Assembly (NCBI GenBank): GCA_027083485.1 | Contig: JALWOO010000079.1 | Span: forward strand, 1 to 8,553 | Direction: 5' to 3' | Length of the DNA stretch: 8,553 nucleotides | From: Amylibacter sp. | GTDB taxonomy: Bacteria > Pseudomonadota > Alphaproteobacteria > Rhodobacterales > Rhodobacteraceae | Part shown: one piece after another, positions 1 to 6,090 of the stretch | How the letters are laid out: every line of letters begins with the position of its first letter | Numbering within the stretch: the first letter of the stretch is position 1 | Program-made: the position numbers and the translations under genes | The notes under the pieces: model-generated | Seen by the model: the letters and a program-made list of their open reading frames with translations, nothing else | Databases searched by the model: none | What the model was told of the DNA's origin: nothing

Positions 1-591
1 CTGTATATCCATCAATTCGAACTGGGTTTCCTGACGCAGCTTCTTATCCAGCGCGCCGAGCGGTTCATCCAGCAACAACAGTTTCGGGGCCTTGGCCAAG
101 GAACGCGCCAGCGCCACACGTTGCCGCTGTCCGCCGGAAATCTGGTGTGGTTTGCGTTTGGCAAAGGGTGACAGCTGCACCAGCGCCAGCATTTCATCCA
201 CGCGTCCGGCAATTTCCGATTTCGGCATGTCCGAGCGTTTCAAGCCAAAGGCGATGTTGTCGGCTACCGTTAAATGCGGAAACAGGGCATAGGATTGAAA
301 CATCATATTCACGGCACGTTTATTGGGCGGCAGGGGGGCGACATCCTGACCTTCCAGTGTAATGACGCCTTCTGTGGATGTTTCAAAACCGGCCAGCATC
401 CGCATGAGCGTCGTTTTCCCACAACCGGACGGGCCAAGCAGGGCAAAAAATTCGCGCTCATAGATTTTAAGATCAATATTATCAATGGCGGTGAATTCGC
501 CGAACCGTTTGGTTACGCCTTTAAATTCGATCAATGGTTTTGCCTTTGGATCATTCCATGGATCAAAAGTAATTGTAGATGTATCCAGCAT
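1..591 (-). CDS. potG: Spermidine/putrescine ABC transporter ATP-binding protein, 3'-truncated by window edge
   Basis: This is the cytoplasmic ATPase subunit that powers import of polyamines through an inner-membrane ABC permease. The visible 197 residues hold Walker [10 protein letters not shown] (about 53-61), Q-loop Gln99 in [11 protein letters not shown], signature motif SGGQR (152-156), Walker B LLLLDEP (171-177) and D-loop GALD. The run [22 protein letters not shown] is almost as in E. coli PotG, so I prefer potG over other sugar- or iron-type ATPases. The frame is open to base 1, so the H-loop and C-terminal TOBE regulatory domain are outside the window. The start at 591 has GGGGG five bases upstream. 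An in-frame ATG at 603 would add four residues and cannot be excluded. The permease and binding-protein genes are presumably beyond the left edge. Family assignment is firm. The exact substrate is inferred from similarity. Confidence 0.9.
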   Translation of the reverse strand, partial: MLDTSTITFDPWNDPKAKPLIEFKGVTKRFGEFTAIDNIDLKIYEREFFALLGPSGCGKTTLMRMLAGFETSTEGVITLEGQDVAPLPPNKRAVNMMFQSYALFPHLTVADNIAFGLKRSDMPKSEIAGRVDEMLALVQLSPFAKRKPHQISGGQRQRVALARSLAKAPKLLLLDEPLGALDKKLRQETQFELMDIQ

Positions 592-649
592 TAAAGCCCC
601 CATTAACCCGGTCGGATTTCAAACATGAGGTATTAAGCCATGAATTTAC

Positions 650-663
650 AATTTGATCAAATT
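650..663. promoter_or_regulatory. 14-bp perfect AT-rich palindrome upstream of the polyamine ATPase gene
   Basis: AATTTGATCAAATT is a perfect dyad about 60 bases upstream of the potG-like start, in the only non-coding stretch that could hold its promoter. It could be an operator. AT-rich palindromes of this length also arise by chance, and the TTGAT/ATCAA halves abut without the four-base spacer of an FNR box. No regulator is assigned. Confidence 0.25.
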
Positions 664-673
664 ATTTGTGAAC

Positions 674-705
674 AAAATGGCACGCATTGTTTGGCGTGCC
701 ATTTT
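674..705 (-). terminator. Intrinsic terminator, probably bidirectional, behind the Met/His-rich protein gene
   Basis: A 12-bp perfect stem (674-685 pairing with 694-705; core TGGCACGC/GCGTGCCA) encloses an 8-base loop. It begins about 10 bases after the stop codon of the minus-strand gene ending at 716. Read on the minus strand the stem ends in TTTT. Read on the plus strand it ends in a five-base T run. It would separate the Met/His-rich protein gene from the polyamine ATPase gene transcribed in the same direction. Confidence 0.8.
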
Positions 706-715
706 TATGTTCCCG

Positions 716-1318
716 CTAGTGCATCATTTCACCCTTGGCCATTCCGTAATGATGGGCTTGATGATGGTTGCCGATAGCCATCAGGCCGAAAAAATCAAGC
801 GCCTGAATTATGTAAAACTCCTGATCCGATGTGACCGTCCAAACGACGGCATCATCCAGAACCTGAACATCGCTGTTCCAGCCGGTTTCCGCTGTCAGCA
901 CTGGCCCATGGGCGGGCACCATACGAGAAACAGCACCACCGCCCTGACCTTTCAGGCTGGCCGTGATTTTCAGGCCATTTGGCAGGCGTTCACTTTTGAC
1001 ATCTGCGTGGGTTACCAGCATGTCCATATCAACAAGGTGCTGACGCAGACCGTTTATGTTGACCTTGCTCCAATCTGTTTCCGGATCGGCACGCAACATT
1101 TCGACAATTTCGATCAAGGCAGCAAAGGCCCCCTGACCGGGTTCGGTCGGCAGGGTCATCGCGGCACCCTGTGACATATTTTGCTGGGCCTGCATGCTGC
1201 TATGGGTCATGCCGTCCTGATGTTGCATATTATGTGTTTGGGCTTCTTGCGACCAGGCAGTTGTGCCGGTGATGATGACCAGGGCAGTCAAGGTGTGTTT
1301 TAGGATTTGGGTGTTCAT
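716..1318 (-). CDS. Secreted Met/His-rich protein of unknown function
   Basis: I do not recognise a named function. The 200-residue product opens with a signal peptide: Lys7, a hydrophobic stretch LTALVIITG, and a plausible cut after AWS at residue 23, so it should act in the periplasm. Residues 29-54 are dense in Met and His (HNMQHQDGMTHSSM and following). A more ordinary globular region follows (about 62-180, with GQGAFAALIEIVEML and TDWSKVNINGLRQHLVDMD), and the end is again His/Met-rich (GNHHQAHHYGMAKGEMMH, 183-200). Such ends often bind copper or another soft metal, which is inference only. The start is supported by GGAG six bases upstream. It is divergent from a Crp/Fnr-type regulator and followed directly by a strong terminator, so it is probably monocistronic and controlled from the shared intergenic region. 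From memory, similar proteins occur in other Rhodobacterales as conserved hypotheticals. Confidence 0.85.
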   Translation of the reverse strand: MNTQILKHTLTALVIITGTTAWSQEAQTHNMQHQDGMTHSSMQAQQNMSQGAAMTLPTEPGQGAFAALIEIVEMLRADPETDWSKVNINGLRQHLVDMDMLVTHADVKSERLPNGLKITASLKGQGGGAVSRMVPAHGPVLTAETGWNSDVQVLDDAVVWTVTSDQEFYIIQALDFFGLMAIGNHHQAHHYGMAKGEMMH

Positions 1319-1324
1319 TTTGGG

Positions 1325-1328
1325 CTCC
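1325..1328 (-). promoter_or_regulatory. Shine-Dalgarno site for the Met/His-rich protein
   Basis: GGAG on the minus strand lies six bases before the ATG at 1318, fixing that start. Confidence 0.7.
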
Positions 1329-1352
1329 GATTAAAATGATGAAACCTTTGTA

Positions 1353-1365
1353 GACGAGGCTCGTC
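1353..1365. promoter_or_regulatory. Perfect 13-base dyad GACGAG-G-CTCGTC in divergent promoter region
   Basis: Two perfect 6-base arms flank one central base, midway between the divergent start codons at 1318 and 1375. It could be an operator for either gene. It also carries the only GAGG (1356-1359) upstream of the regulator start, at an unusually long spacing of 15 bases, so it may instead reflect a small hairpin at the ribosome site. No regulator is proven. Confidence 0.35.
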
Positions 1366-1373
1366 AAATCAAA

Positions 1374-1389
1374 TATGATTTCAATCATA
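1374..1389. promoter_or_regulatory. FNR/DNR-box-like palindrome at the start of the Crp/Fnr-type regulator gene
   Basis: TATGATTTCAATCATA is a perfect inverted repeat with a two-base centre. Its inner TGAT-N4-ATCA matches the core of the established FNR/DNR site TTGAT-N4-ATCAA, with one mismatch in each half. It covers the first possible ATG (1375) of the downstream regulator and abuts the second (1390), so protein bound here could block transcription of that gene or act on the divergent gene. The match is to the core only. Confidence 0.45.
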
Positions 1390-1974
1390 ATGGAAAAATT
1401 CACTCTCCCGCCCCCCTTTGACCGGTTGCCGGCGTCAGAATTGCGCCACGTATCATTTCCGGAATCACGCCTAGTTTTTCAGCAAGGGGCAACGCCTTAC
1501 GAGCTTTTCTTTGTCACCGAAGGGGCTGTAATACTGGAACGCCACACCGAGGCAGGCCAGAAAGTGGTGCTGCATCGGGCAACCGCAGGCGATCTGATTG
1601 CCGAGGCGTCGTTGTTTTCGGATAGCTACCATTGCGACTGCATGGCTCAGGCGAACACCGGTTTGGCGACACTGAATAAATCTGCGGTTTTGAAACGTAT
1701 GGCAGAAGACACGACCTTTGCGATGTTGTTGCTAAAAAGGCTGGCACGGCAGGTGCAGCGCTATCGCCGTCAGCTTGAACTCCGCAGTGTTTTCCCTGCC
1801 AGTGATCGGGTGATGGCCGGAATTCTGGATGGGTGGCTGAATGGCACTGTGCTTGCTTTTGCAAATGATTTGGGACTGAGCCACGAAGCTACCTACCGCG
1901 CCTTGGCCACGCTGGTTGCCCAGGGCAGGCTTCACAAAGTCGGGCGGGGAAAATATGTGGTTCCCCCGCCGTAG
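1375..1974 (+). CDS. Crp/Fnr-family transcriptional regulator
   Basis: The product is a roughly 199-residue cytoplasmic DNA-binding protein with the two-domain Crp/Fnr plan. An N-terminal cyclic-nucleotide-binding-type beta-roll (about 20-110) includes FFVTEGAVILERHTEAGQKV and GDLIAEASLFSDSYHCDCMAQ. A long dimer helix follows (about 115-140), then a C-terminal winged helix (about 145-195) with LANDLGLSHEAT-type spacing and recognition helix SHEATYRALATL. It lacks the E--SR recognition pattern of FNR and has no N-terminal Cys cluster, so it is unlikely to be an oxygen-sensing Fe-S FNR. The effector is unknown. The start is uncertain: ATG 1375 has only a distant GAGG, and ATG 1390 has no visible ribosome site. 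It is divergent from the Met/His-rich secreted protein, its likely target, and convergent with putA, with 9 bases between the stops. Confidence 0.85.
   Translation: MISIIMEKFTLPPPFDRLPASELRHVSFPESRLVFQQGATPYELFFVTEGAVILERHTEAGQKVVLHRATAGDLIAEASLFSDSYHCDCMAQANTGLATLNKSAVLKRMAEDTTFAMLLLKRLARQVQRYRRQLELRSVFPASDRVMAGILDGWLNGTVLAFANDLGLSHEATYRALATLVAQGRLHKVGRGKYVVPPP
1943..1970. terminator. GC-rich hairpin at the convergent ends of the Crp/Fnr gene and putA
   Basis: Arms GGCGGGGAA (1943-1951) and TTCCCCCGCC (1961-1970) pair over 9 bp with one bulged C around a 9-base loop. It lies inside the last codons of the regulator gene and starts 14 bases past the putA stop. No T run follows on either strand, so it is not a canonical intrinsic terminator. 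It may protect the 3' end or pause polymerase. Confidence 0.35.
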
Positions 1975-1983
1975 TGTCAGAAT

Positions 1984-4900
1984 CTATTTTGCCGTTGCCA
2001 AAAGGGCGGCATTCCCGCCTGCGGCGGTGGTGTCGATGCAAATATGGCGTTCGATTGTCAGGCGTTCCAGCGGATCAATTTCAGAGATCAACGGGATAAT
2101 CGGACCATCCCTGCGGGATAAGGCAATGCGGATCTCTGTCAGATATTCCGGCGCGCTATAGCACAGGACAGCGTCTATCCCGCTCAGGGTTTGCAAGGCT
2201 TCCGGCTCGAGATAACCCTGCGCCAATACCGGCGTACAACCGGCGTTCCGGCAGGCGGTTTCTTGGGCTGTGAAATCGTCCGGTTTGGGGCCAAGGCACA
2301 AAACCACGCCGCGGCAAAAACGGGTCAACTGGTTGGATTCACCAGTCGGGCCGGGCAATGTTACGGTGCCAAGCGTGACGGCTGCGGGATTTTTGGCATT
2401 GCTAAGGGCTTTTTTCAGGGACGATACAGAACAGCCCCCTTTCTCGGTGCCGTCTTGGCGGGTCTCTGCCTGTTGAAAGCGCGGCACATAGGATGGACCG
2501 CCCGCCTTGGGACCTGTGCCGGACAGACCTTCCCCGCCAAAGGGCTGTGAGCCGACTACCGCACCGATCTGATTTCTGTTTATGTAAATATTGCCCACCC
2601 GCAACTGTGATGTGATTTGTTGAACGCGGCTATCAATGCGTGAATGGATGCCAAAGGTCAGGCCATAGCCCTTGTTGTTTATTGCAGAGATTACCTGATT
2701 GAGCTGCGAGGATTTGAACGTTGCTATGTGGAGAACAGGGCCGAAAATTTCCTCGGCCAGATCCTCGATACCGGATACTTTCAACACGGTTGGCGCGACA
2801 AAGCTGCCCTTGATCGGGGCTTTCAGCTCTTTCAACACACGCCCTTGATAGCGGGCGGTTTCGATGTGGTTCACGATTTTGGCCGCTGCGGTTTTATCAA
2901 TCACAGGGCCGATGTCCGTGGAGAATTCCCACGGGTCTCCGATGACCTGTTCTTCCATGGCCCCGAACAGCATTTCCATCAAAGGCGCGGCAATGTCTTC
3001 CTGAAGGTATAAAATCCGCAATGCCGAGCAGCGCTGTCCGGCGGATTGAAACGCGCTGGTGATAATGTCGCGCACCGCCTGTTCCGGCAGCGCGGTGCTA
3101 TCAACAATCATGGCGTTCAGGCCGCCGGTTTCCGCAATCAACGGCGCGTCCGGCGCAAGGTTTTGCGCCATGGAGCGGTTGATGTGTTGGGCGGTAAGGG
3201 TGGAACCGGTAAAACAGACCCCGTTGATACGCGGATCAGACGTAAGGGCCGCACCGATAACCCCACCGGTTCCCGGCAGCAGTTGTAAAACCTCATGGGG
3301 TACGCCCGCCTCGTGCAACAGGCGAATTGCCCGTGTGGCGATCAATCCGGTTGATTCCGCCGGTTTTGCCAACACCCCGTTTCCGGCGGCAAGGGCTGCG
3401 CCAATTTGGCCGCTGAAAATTGCCAAAGGAAAATTCCAGGGTGAAATACAGGTGAAAAGCCCCCTTGCAGGCGTATCGTCCAACTGCTCTGCCTGATCTG
3501 CATAGTAACGCAAAAAATCAACGGCTTCGCGCAGCTCGCTAACGGCGTCCGGCTGGCTTTTTCCGGCCTCGCGTGTCAGCAGTGCAAAGAATTCGCCAAA
3601 GTTTGCCTCATACAAATTCGCCCCGCGCCGCAAAATATCTGCACGCTCAACTGCCGGTACTGTCCATGGGCGGGCGGCTTGCAACGCGTTTGTAACGTCG
3701 GTCTGGCTGGCAAAGGTGACTTGGCCAACTGTATCGGTTGGGTCGGCCGGGTTTTGAACCGGCAAAGGTTTCTGACCGATAACGGGCACCGCAAGTAAAG
3801 GGCACGCTGTCCACTGATGATCTTTGAAGGGCGTGCGGGCGGTTTCTATTTTGTCCAGATCAACGGTATCATGCAGGTCGTGGCCTGCGGAATTTACCCG
3901 CGTTGGCGCGAATAGTTCTGCGGGTAATACCACCGCAGAAGAGATCGTGCTGCCATTGGCCAACAGGGTGTCATAGGGGTCTGCCACAACGGTTTCTGGG
4001 GCAACATCCTTGTCGACAATCTGATTGACAAAAGAGCTGTTCGCTCCGTTTTCCAACAGGCGCCGCACCAGATAGGCCAGCAAATCCCGATGCGCGCCAA
4101 CCGGCGCATAAATCCGGCAGCGTGTGCCCTGTTCGCGCAGAATGATATCGTGCAGGACTTCACCCATGCCGTGCAAGCGTTGGAATTCAAAGGATTGTTT
4201 ATCCTGTGCCAGTTCCAGTATCATCGCTACGGTGTGTGCGTTATGAGTGGCAAATTGGGGGTAAATGCGATCTGTCATCGACAAAAGCTTTGCCGCATTA
4301 CCCAAATAGCTGGCGTCGGTTTCTGCCTTTTGGCTAAACACCGGAAACCCTGACAGACCCTCTACCTGTGCGCGTTTGATTTCCGTGTCCCAATAGGCAC
4401 CTTTAACCAACCGAACCATTATCCGGCGATCAAGGGATCCGGCAAGGGTGTAAAGCCAGTCAATCACCCCGCTTGCGCGTTTGCTGTAGGCCTGTACAAC
4501 CACCCCGAAACCGTCCCATCCAGCCAGATCGGGCGATTGCAAAACCTGCTCGATCACATCCAGAGAAATATCAAGCCGGTCAGCCTCTTCTGCGTCGATG
4601 TTAAACCCCATTCCCGCGTCGCGTGCCATTTTTGCCAAATGCAATACCCGCGTCGTCAGTTCCGCCATAACACGGCTTTTCTGGCTCAGTTCATAGCGTG
4701 GGTGTAGCGCCGAGAGCTTCACCGAAATTCCGGGGTTTTTCCGAATGTCTGTCGATGTGCAATACGGGGCAAGTCGGGAAATTGCTTCGGCATAGGCTTG
4801 ATAAAACTGTGCCGCATCGGTGGCCGTCATTGCGGCCTCTCCGAGCATATCATAGGAAAATGTGTATCCCTGCTTTTGCTGTTCCGCACCGCGTTTGACG

Positions 4901-5430
4901 GCCTCTTCAATGGTGCGCCCCAGAACAAACTGATGCCCCATTTCACGAATGGCTCGATCAACAGCGACGCGGATCACCGGTTCGCCAAGGCGTCTTATTG
5001 CCCCGCGCAACACCGATGCAACGCCGGTGTTTTCCTGATCCTGCAAAACCTTGCCAGTCAGCATCAAAGCCCATGTAGAAGCATTTACCAAAGACGAAGA
5101 CGAATGCCCGAGGTGTTCGCCCCAGGCGCTGGGCGCGATTTTATCTTCGATCAAGGCATCAATGGTTTGGGCATCGGGCACGCGCAACAAGGCTTCGGCA
5201 AGGCACATGAGCGCTACACCTTCGTCCGTGGACAGGCCATATTCGGCCAGGAAAACCTCCATTAACGCAGGGCTGGAATCGCCCCTGATGTGTTTGACAA
5301 GGTCAATAGCCCGTTTATGTGCCGCCTGCCGTGTGGCGATTGGAATTTCTGGCAGGTCGGCCAAAACCTGATCGTTTTTCTGCAAGGTGGTTGTACGAAT
5401 ACGGGTGCGAATTTTTGCGAGTATTGTCAT
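1984..5430 (-). CDS. putA: Bifunctional proline dehydrogenase / L-glutamate-gamma-semialdehyde dehydrogenase PutA
   Basis: PutA oxidises proline to glutamate in two steps: a FAD-dependent proline dehydrogenase passing electrons to the quinone pool, then a NAD-dependent aldehyde dehydrogenase. The 1148 residues run as follows: N-terminal helical region (about 1-130), PRODH barrel (about 185-470), ALDH domain (about 545-990) and a C-terminal domain of about 150 residues. PRODH marks are RLVKGAYWDTE (340-350), RLHGMGE (418-424) and the substrate set Tyr441, Tyr453, Arg456 and Arg457 in YLVRRLLENGANSSFV. ALDH marks are PWNFPLAIF (664-672), TGST (741-744), catalytic Glu767 in AETGG and catalytic Cys801 in SAGQRCSA. 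The ribbon-helix-helix repressor domain of the 1320-residue E. coli PutA is absent. Length and the C-terminal domain fit the class called type B. I chose the ATG at 5430 (GGA seven bases upstream, family-like N-terminus) over the in-frame one at 5526, which would run deep into the divergent promoter region. Confidence 0.96.
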   Translation of the reverse strand: MTILAKIRTRIRTTTLQKNDQVLADLPEIPIATRQAAHKRAIDLVKHIRGDSSPALMEVFLAEYGLSTDEGVALMCLAEALLRVPDAQTIDALIEDKIAPSAWGEHLGHSSSSLVNASTWALMLTGKVLQDQENTGVASVLRGAIRRLGEPVIRVAVDRAIREMGHQFVLGRTIEEAVKRGAEQQKQGYTFSYDMLGEAAMTATDAAQFYQAYAEAISRLAPYCTSTDIRKNPGISVKLSALHPRYELSQKSRVMAELTTRVLHLAKMARDAGMGFNIDAEEADRLDISLDVIEQVLQSPDLAGWDGFGVVVQAYSKRASGVIDWLYTLAGSLDRRIMVRLVKGAYWDTEIKRAQVEGLSGFPVFSQKAETDASYLGNAAKLLSMTDRIYPQFATHNAHTVAMILELAQDKQSFEFQRLHGMGEVLHDIILREQGTRCRIYAPVGAHRDLLAYLVRRLLENGANSSFVNQIVDKDVAPETVVADPYDTLLANGSTISSAVVLPAELFAPTRVNSAGHDLHDTVDLDKIETARTPFKDHQWTACPLLAVPVIGQKPLPVQNPADPTDTVGQVTFASQTDVTNALQAARPWTVPAVERADILRRGANLYEANFGEFFALLTREAGKSQPDAVSELREAVDFLRYYADQAEQLDDTPARGLFTCISPWNFPLAIFSGQIGAALAAGNGVLAKPAESTGLIATRAIRLLHEAGVPHEVLQLLPGTGGVIGAALTSDPRINGVCFTGSTLTAQHINRSMAQNLAPDAPLIAETGGLNAMIVDSTALPEQAVRDIITSAFQSAGQRCSALRILYLQEDIAAPLMEMLFGAMEEQVIGDPWEFSTDIGPVIDKTAAAKIVNHIETARYQGRVLKELKAPIKGSFVAPTVLKVSGIEDLAEEIFGPVLHIATFKSSQLNQVISAINNKGYGLTFGIHSRIDSRVQQITSQLRVGNIYINRNQIGAVVGSQPFGGEGLSGTGPKAGGPSYVPRFQQAETRQDGTEKGGCSVSSLKKALSNAKNPAAVTLGTVTLPGPTGESNQLTRFCRGVVLCLGPKPDDFTAQETACRNAGCTPVLAQGYLEPEALQTLSGIDAVLCYSAPEYLTEIRIALSRRDGPIIPLISEIDPLERLTIERHICIDTTAAGGNAALLATAK

Positions 5431-5570
5431 CGGGCGATCCAGAAAAAGCACGCCGGCAGTGGCGTGAATCGACCCTAGCACAGCTGAAAACGGCTTTTTG
5501 ACTGATAAATTGTATGATATAGGCAAATAGGTGGTAATTTCTTTTTAGTTTCAGACAAATAAGTTAAAAA
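5431..5570. promoter_or_regulatory. Divergent putA/putR control region
   Basis: These 140 bases separate two divergent start codons and must hold both promoters. The half nearest putR is strongly AT-rich, as is common at Lrp-type binding sites. I see no convincing -35/-10 pair on either strand: TTGACT at 5498-5503 and TATGAT at 5513-5518 are only nine bases apart. By analogy with other PutR-PutA pairs, PutR probably binds here and activates putA in response to proline. Confidence 0.55.
5443..5466 (-). promoter_or_regulatory. Terminator-like hairpin in the putA leader
   Basis: On the minus strand, CACGCC-actgcc-GGCGTG forms a perfect 6-bp stem, five of six pairs G-C, followed at once by CTTTTT, then the putA ribosome site and ATG. 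The stem is 5449-5466 and the T run lies at about 5443-5447. It has the form of a small intrinsic terminator or attenuator. The same dyad could instead be a protein-binding operator. The stem is short for an efficient terminator. Confidence 0.35.
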
Positions 5571-6032
5571 ATGGCAAATAACAGGCAAATAGATCAATTT
5601 GACAGGGCAATCCTGCAAGAACTGGCCCATGATGGACGCTTACCGGTCACGGAGCTGGCCTCCCGTATTGGGCTGTCTAAAACGCCTTGTCAGAACCGGT
5701 TGAAACGCCTTGTAGAAGAAGGATTTATTCAAGGTTTCAAGGCCATTCTGGACCCGGTTAAACTGGACCGGCAGCACGTAGCCTTTACAGAGGTAAAGCT
5801 CAATAACACCACGGAGAAGGCGCTTGAAGCGTTTAATCAGGCGGTGCTTGGCGTGCCGGAAATCGAATCATGCCATATGATTGCAGGTGCTTTTGACTAT
5901 CTGTTGAAGGTTCGCACGCGAAATGTGACCGATTACCGCCGCGTCTTGGGTGAGGTGATTTCCGCACTGCCCTATGTGGCCAGCACCTCGACCCATGTGT
6001 CGATGCAATCGGTGAAGGATAGCGTGATATAA
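5571..6032 (+). CDS. putR: Lrp/AsnC-family regulator, probable proline-responsive activator PutR
   Basis: This 153-residue DNA-binding protein has the Lrp/AsnC plan. An N-terminal winged helix-turn-helix (about 8-60) contains DRAILQELAHDGRLPVTELASRIGLSKTPCQNRLKRL, with the recognition helix around 36-46. A C-terminal ligand-binding RAM domain (about 67-145) has the typical GAFDYLLKV (106-114). Divergent pairing with a putA that lacks its own DNA-binding domain matches the PutR-PutA arrangement known from Rhodobacter capsulatus and Agrobacterium, where PutR activates putA when proline is present. The specific role is therefore inferred from family plus context. No strong Shine-Dalgarno precedes the ATG (AAGTTAAAAA), so translation may be weak. 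It is followed by a convergent recombinase gene 58 bases away. Confidence 0.92.
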   Translation: MANNRQIDQFDRAILQELAHDGRLPVTELASRIGLSKTPCQNRLKRLVEEGFIQGFKAILDPVKLDRQHVAFTEVKLNNTTEKALEAFNQAVLGVPEIESCHMIAGAFDYLLKVRTRNVTDYRRVLGEVISALPYVASTSTHVSMQSVKDSVI

Positions 6033-6033
6033 A

Positions 6034-6053
6034 CGACATCCACGTCGGGTTTT
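6034..6053 (+). terminator. Weak terminator candidate after putR
   Basis: CGAC-atccac-GTCG (6034-6047) followed by GG and TTTT begins two bases past the putR stop. The stem is only 4 bp. On the minus strand the same dyad is followed by TTT and could serve the convergent recombinase gene. It is weak but lies where a terminator is needed. Confidence 0.25.
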
Positions 6054-6090
6054 CGCCGGCACACAAAAACTGATCGGGCTATAAGGCCGG

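Noticed and set aside
653..1174. 173-codon plus-strand open frame opposite the Met/His-rich protein gene
   Set aside because: The minus-strand gene has a signal peptide, ribosome site and terminator. The plus frame has no recognisable domain and begins in the terminator region.
1514..1864. 116-codon minus-strand open frame opposite the Crp/Fnr gene
   Set aside because: It shows no recognisable fold, and the opposite strand encodes a clear two-domain regulator.
2004..2020. Hairpin with TTTT on the putA strand as a true putA terminator
   Set aside because: It lies before the stop codon, so termination there would truncate the message. The sequence is explained by codons for Gly- and Ala-rich residues.
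4798..5265. 155-codon plus-strand open frame opposite putA
   Set aside because: It is a shadow of the strongly conserved PutA frame, with no domain, ribosome site or promoter of its own.
5498..5518. TTGACT plus TATGAT as a sigma-70 promoter for putR
   Set aside because: The spacing is only nine bases, too short for a functional -35/-10 pair.
5431..5526. 32-residue N-terminal extension of PutA from an upstream ATG
   Set aside because: The extension resembles no PutA N-terminus and would consume most of the divergent promoter region. The ATG at 5430 has a GGA at proper spacing.
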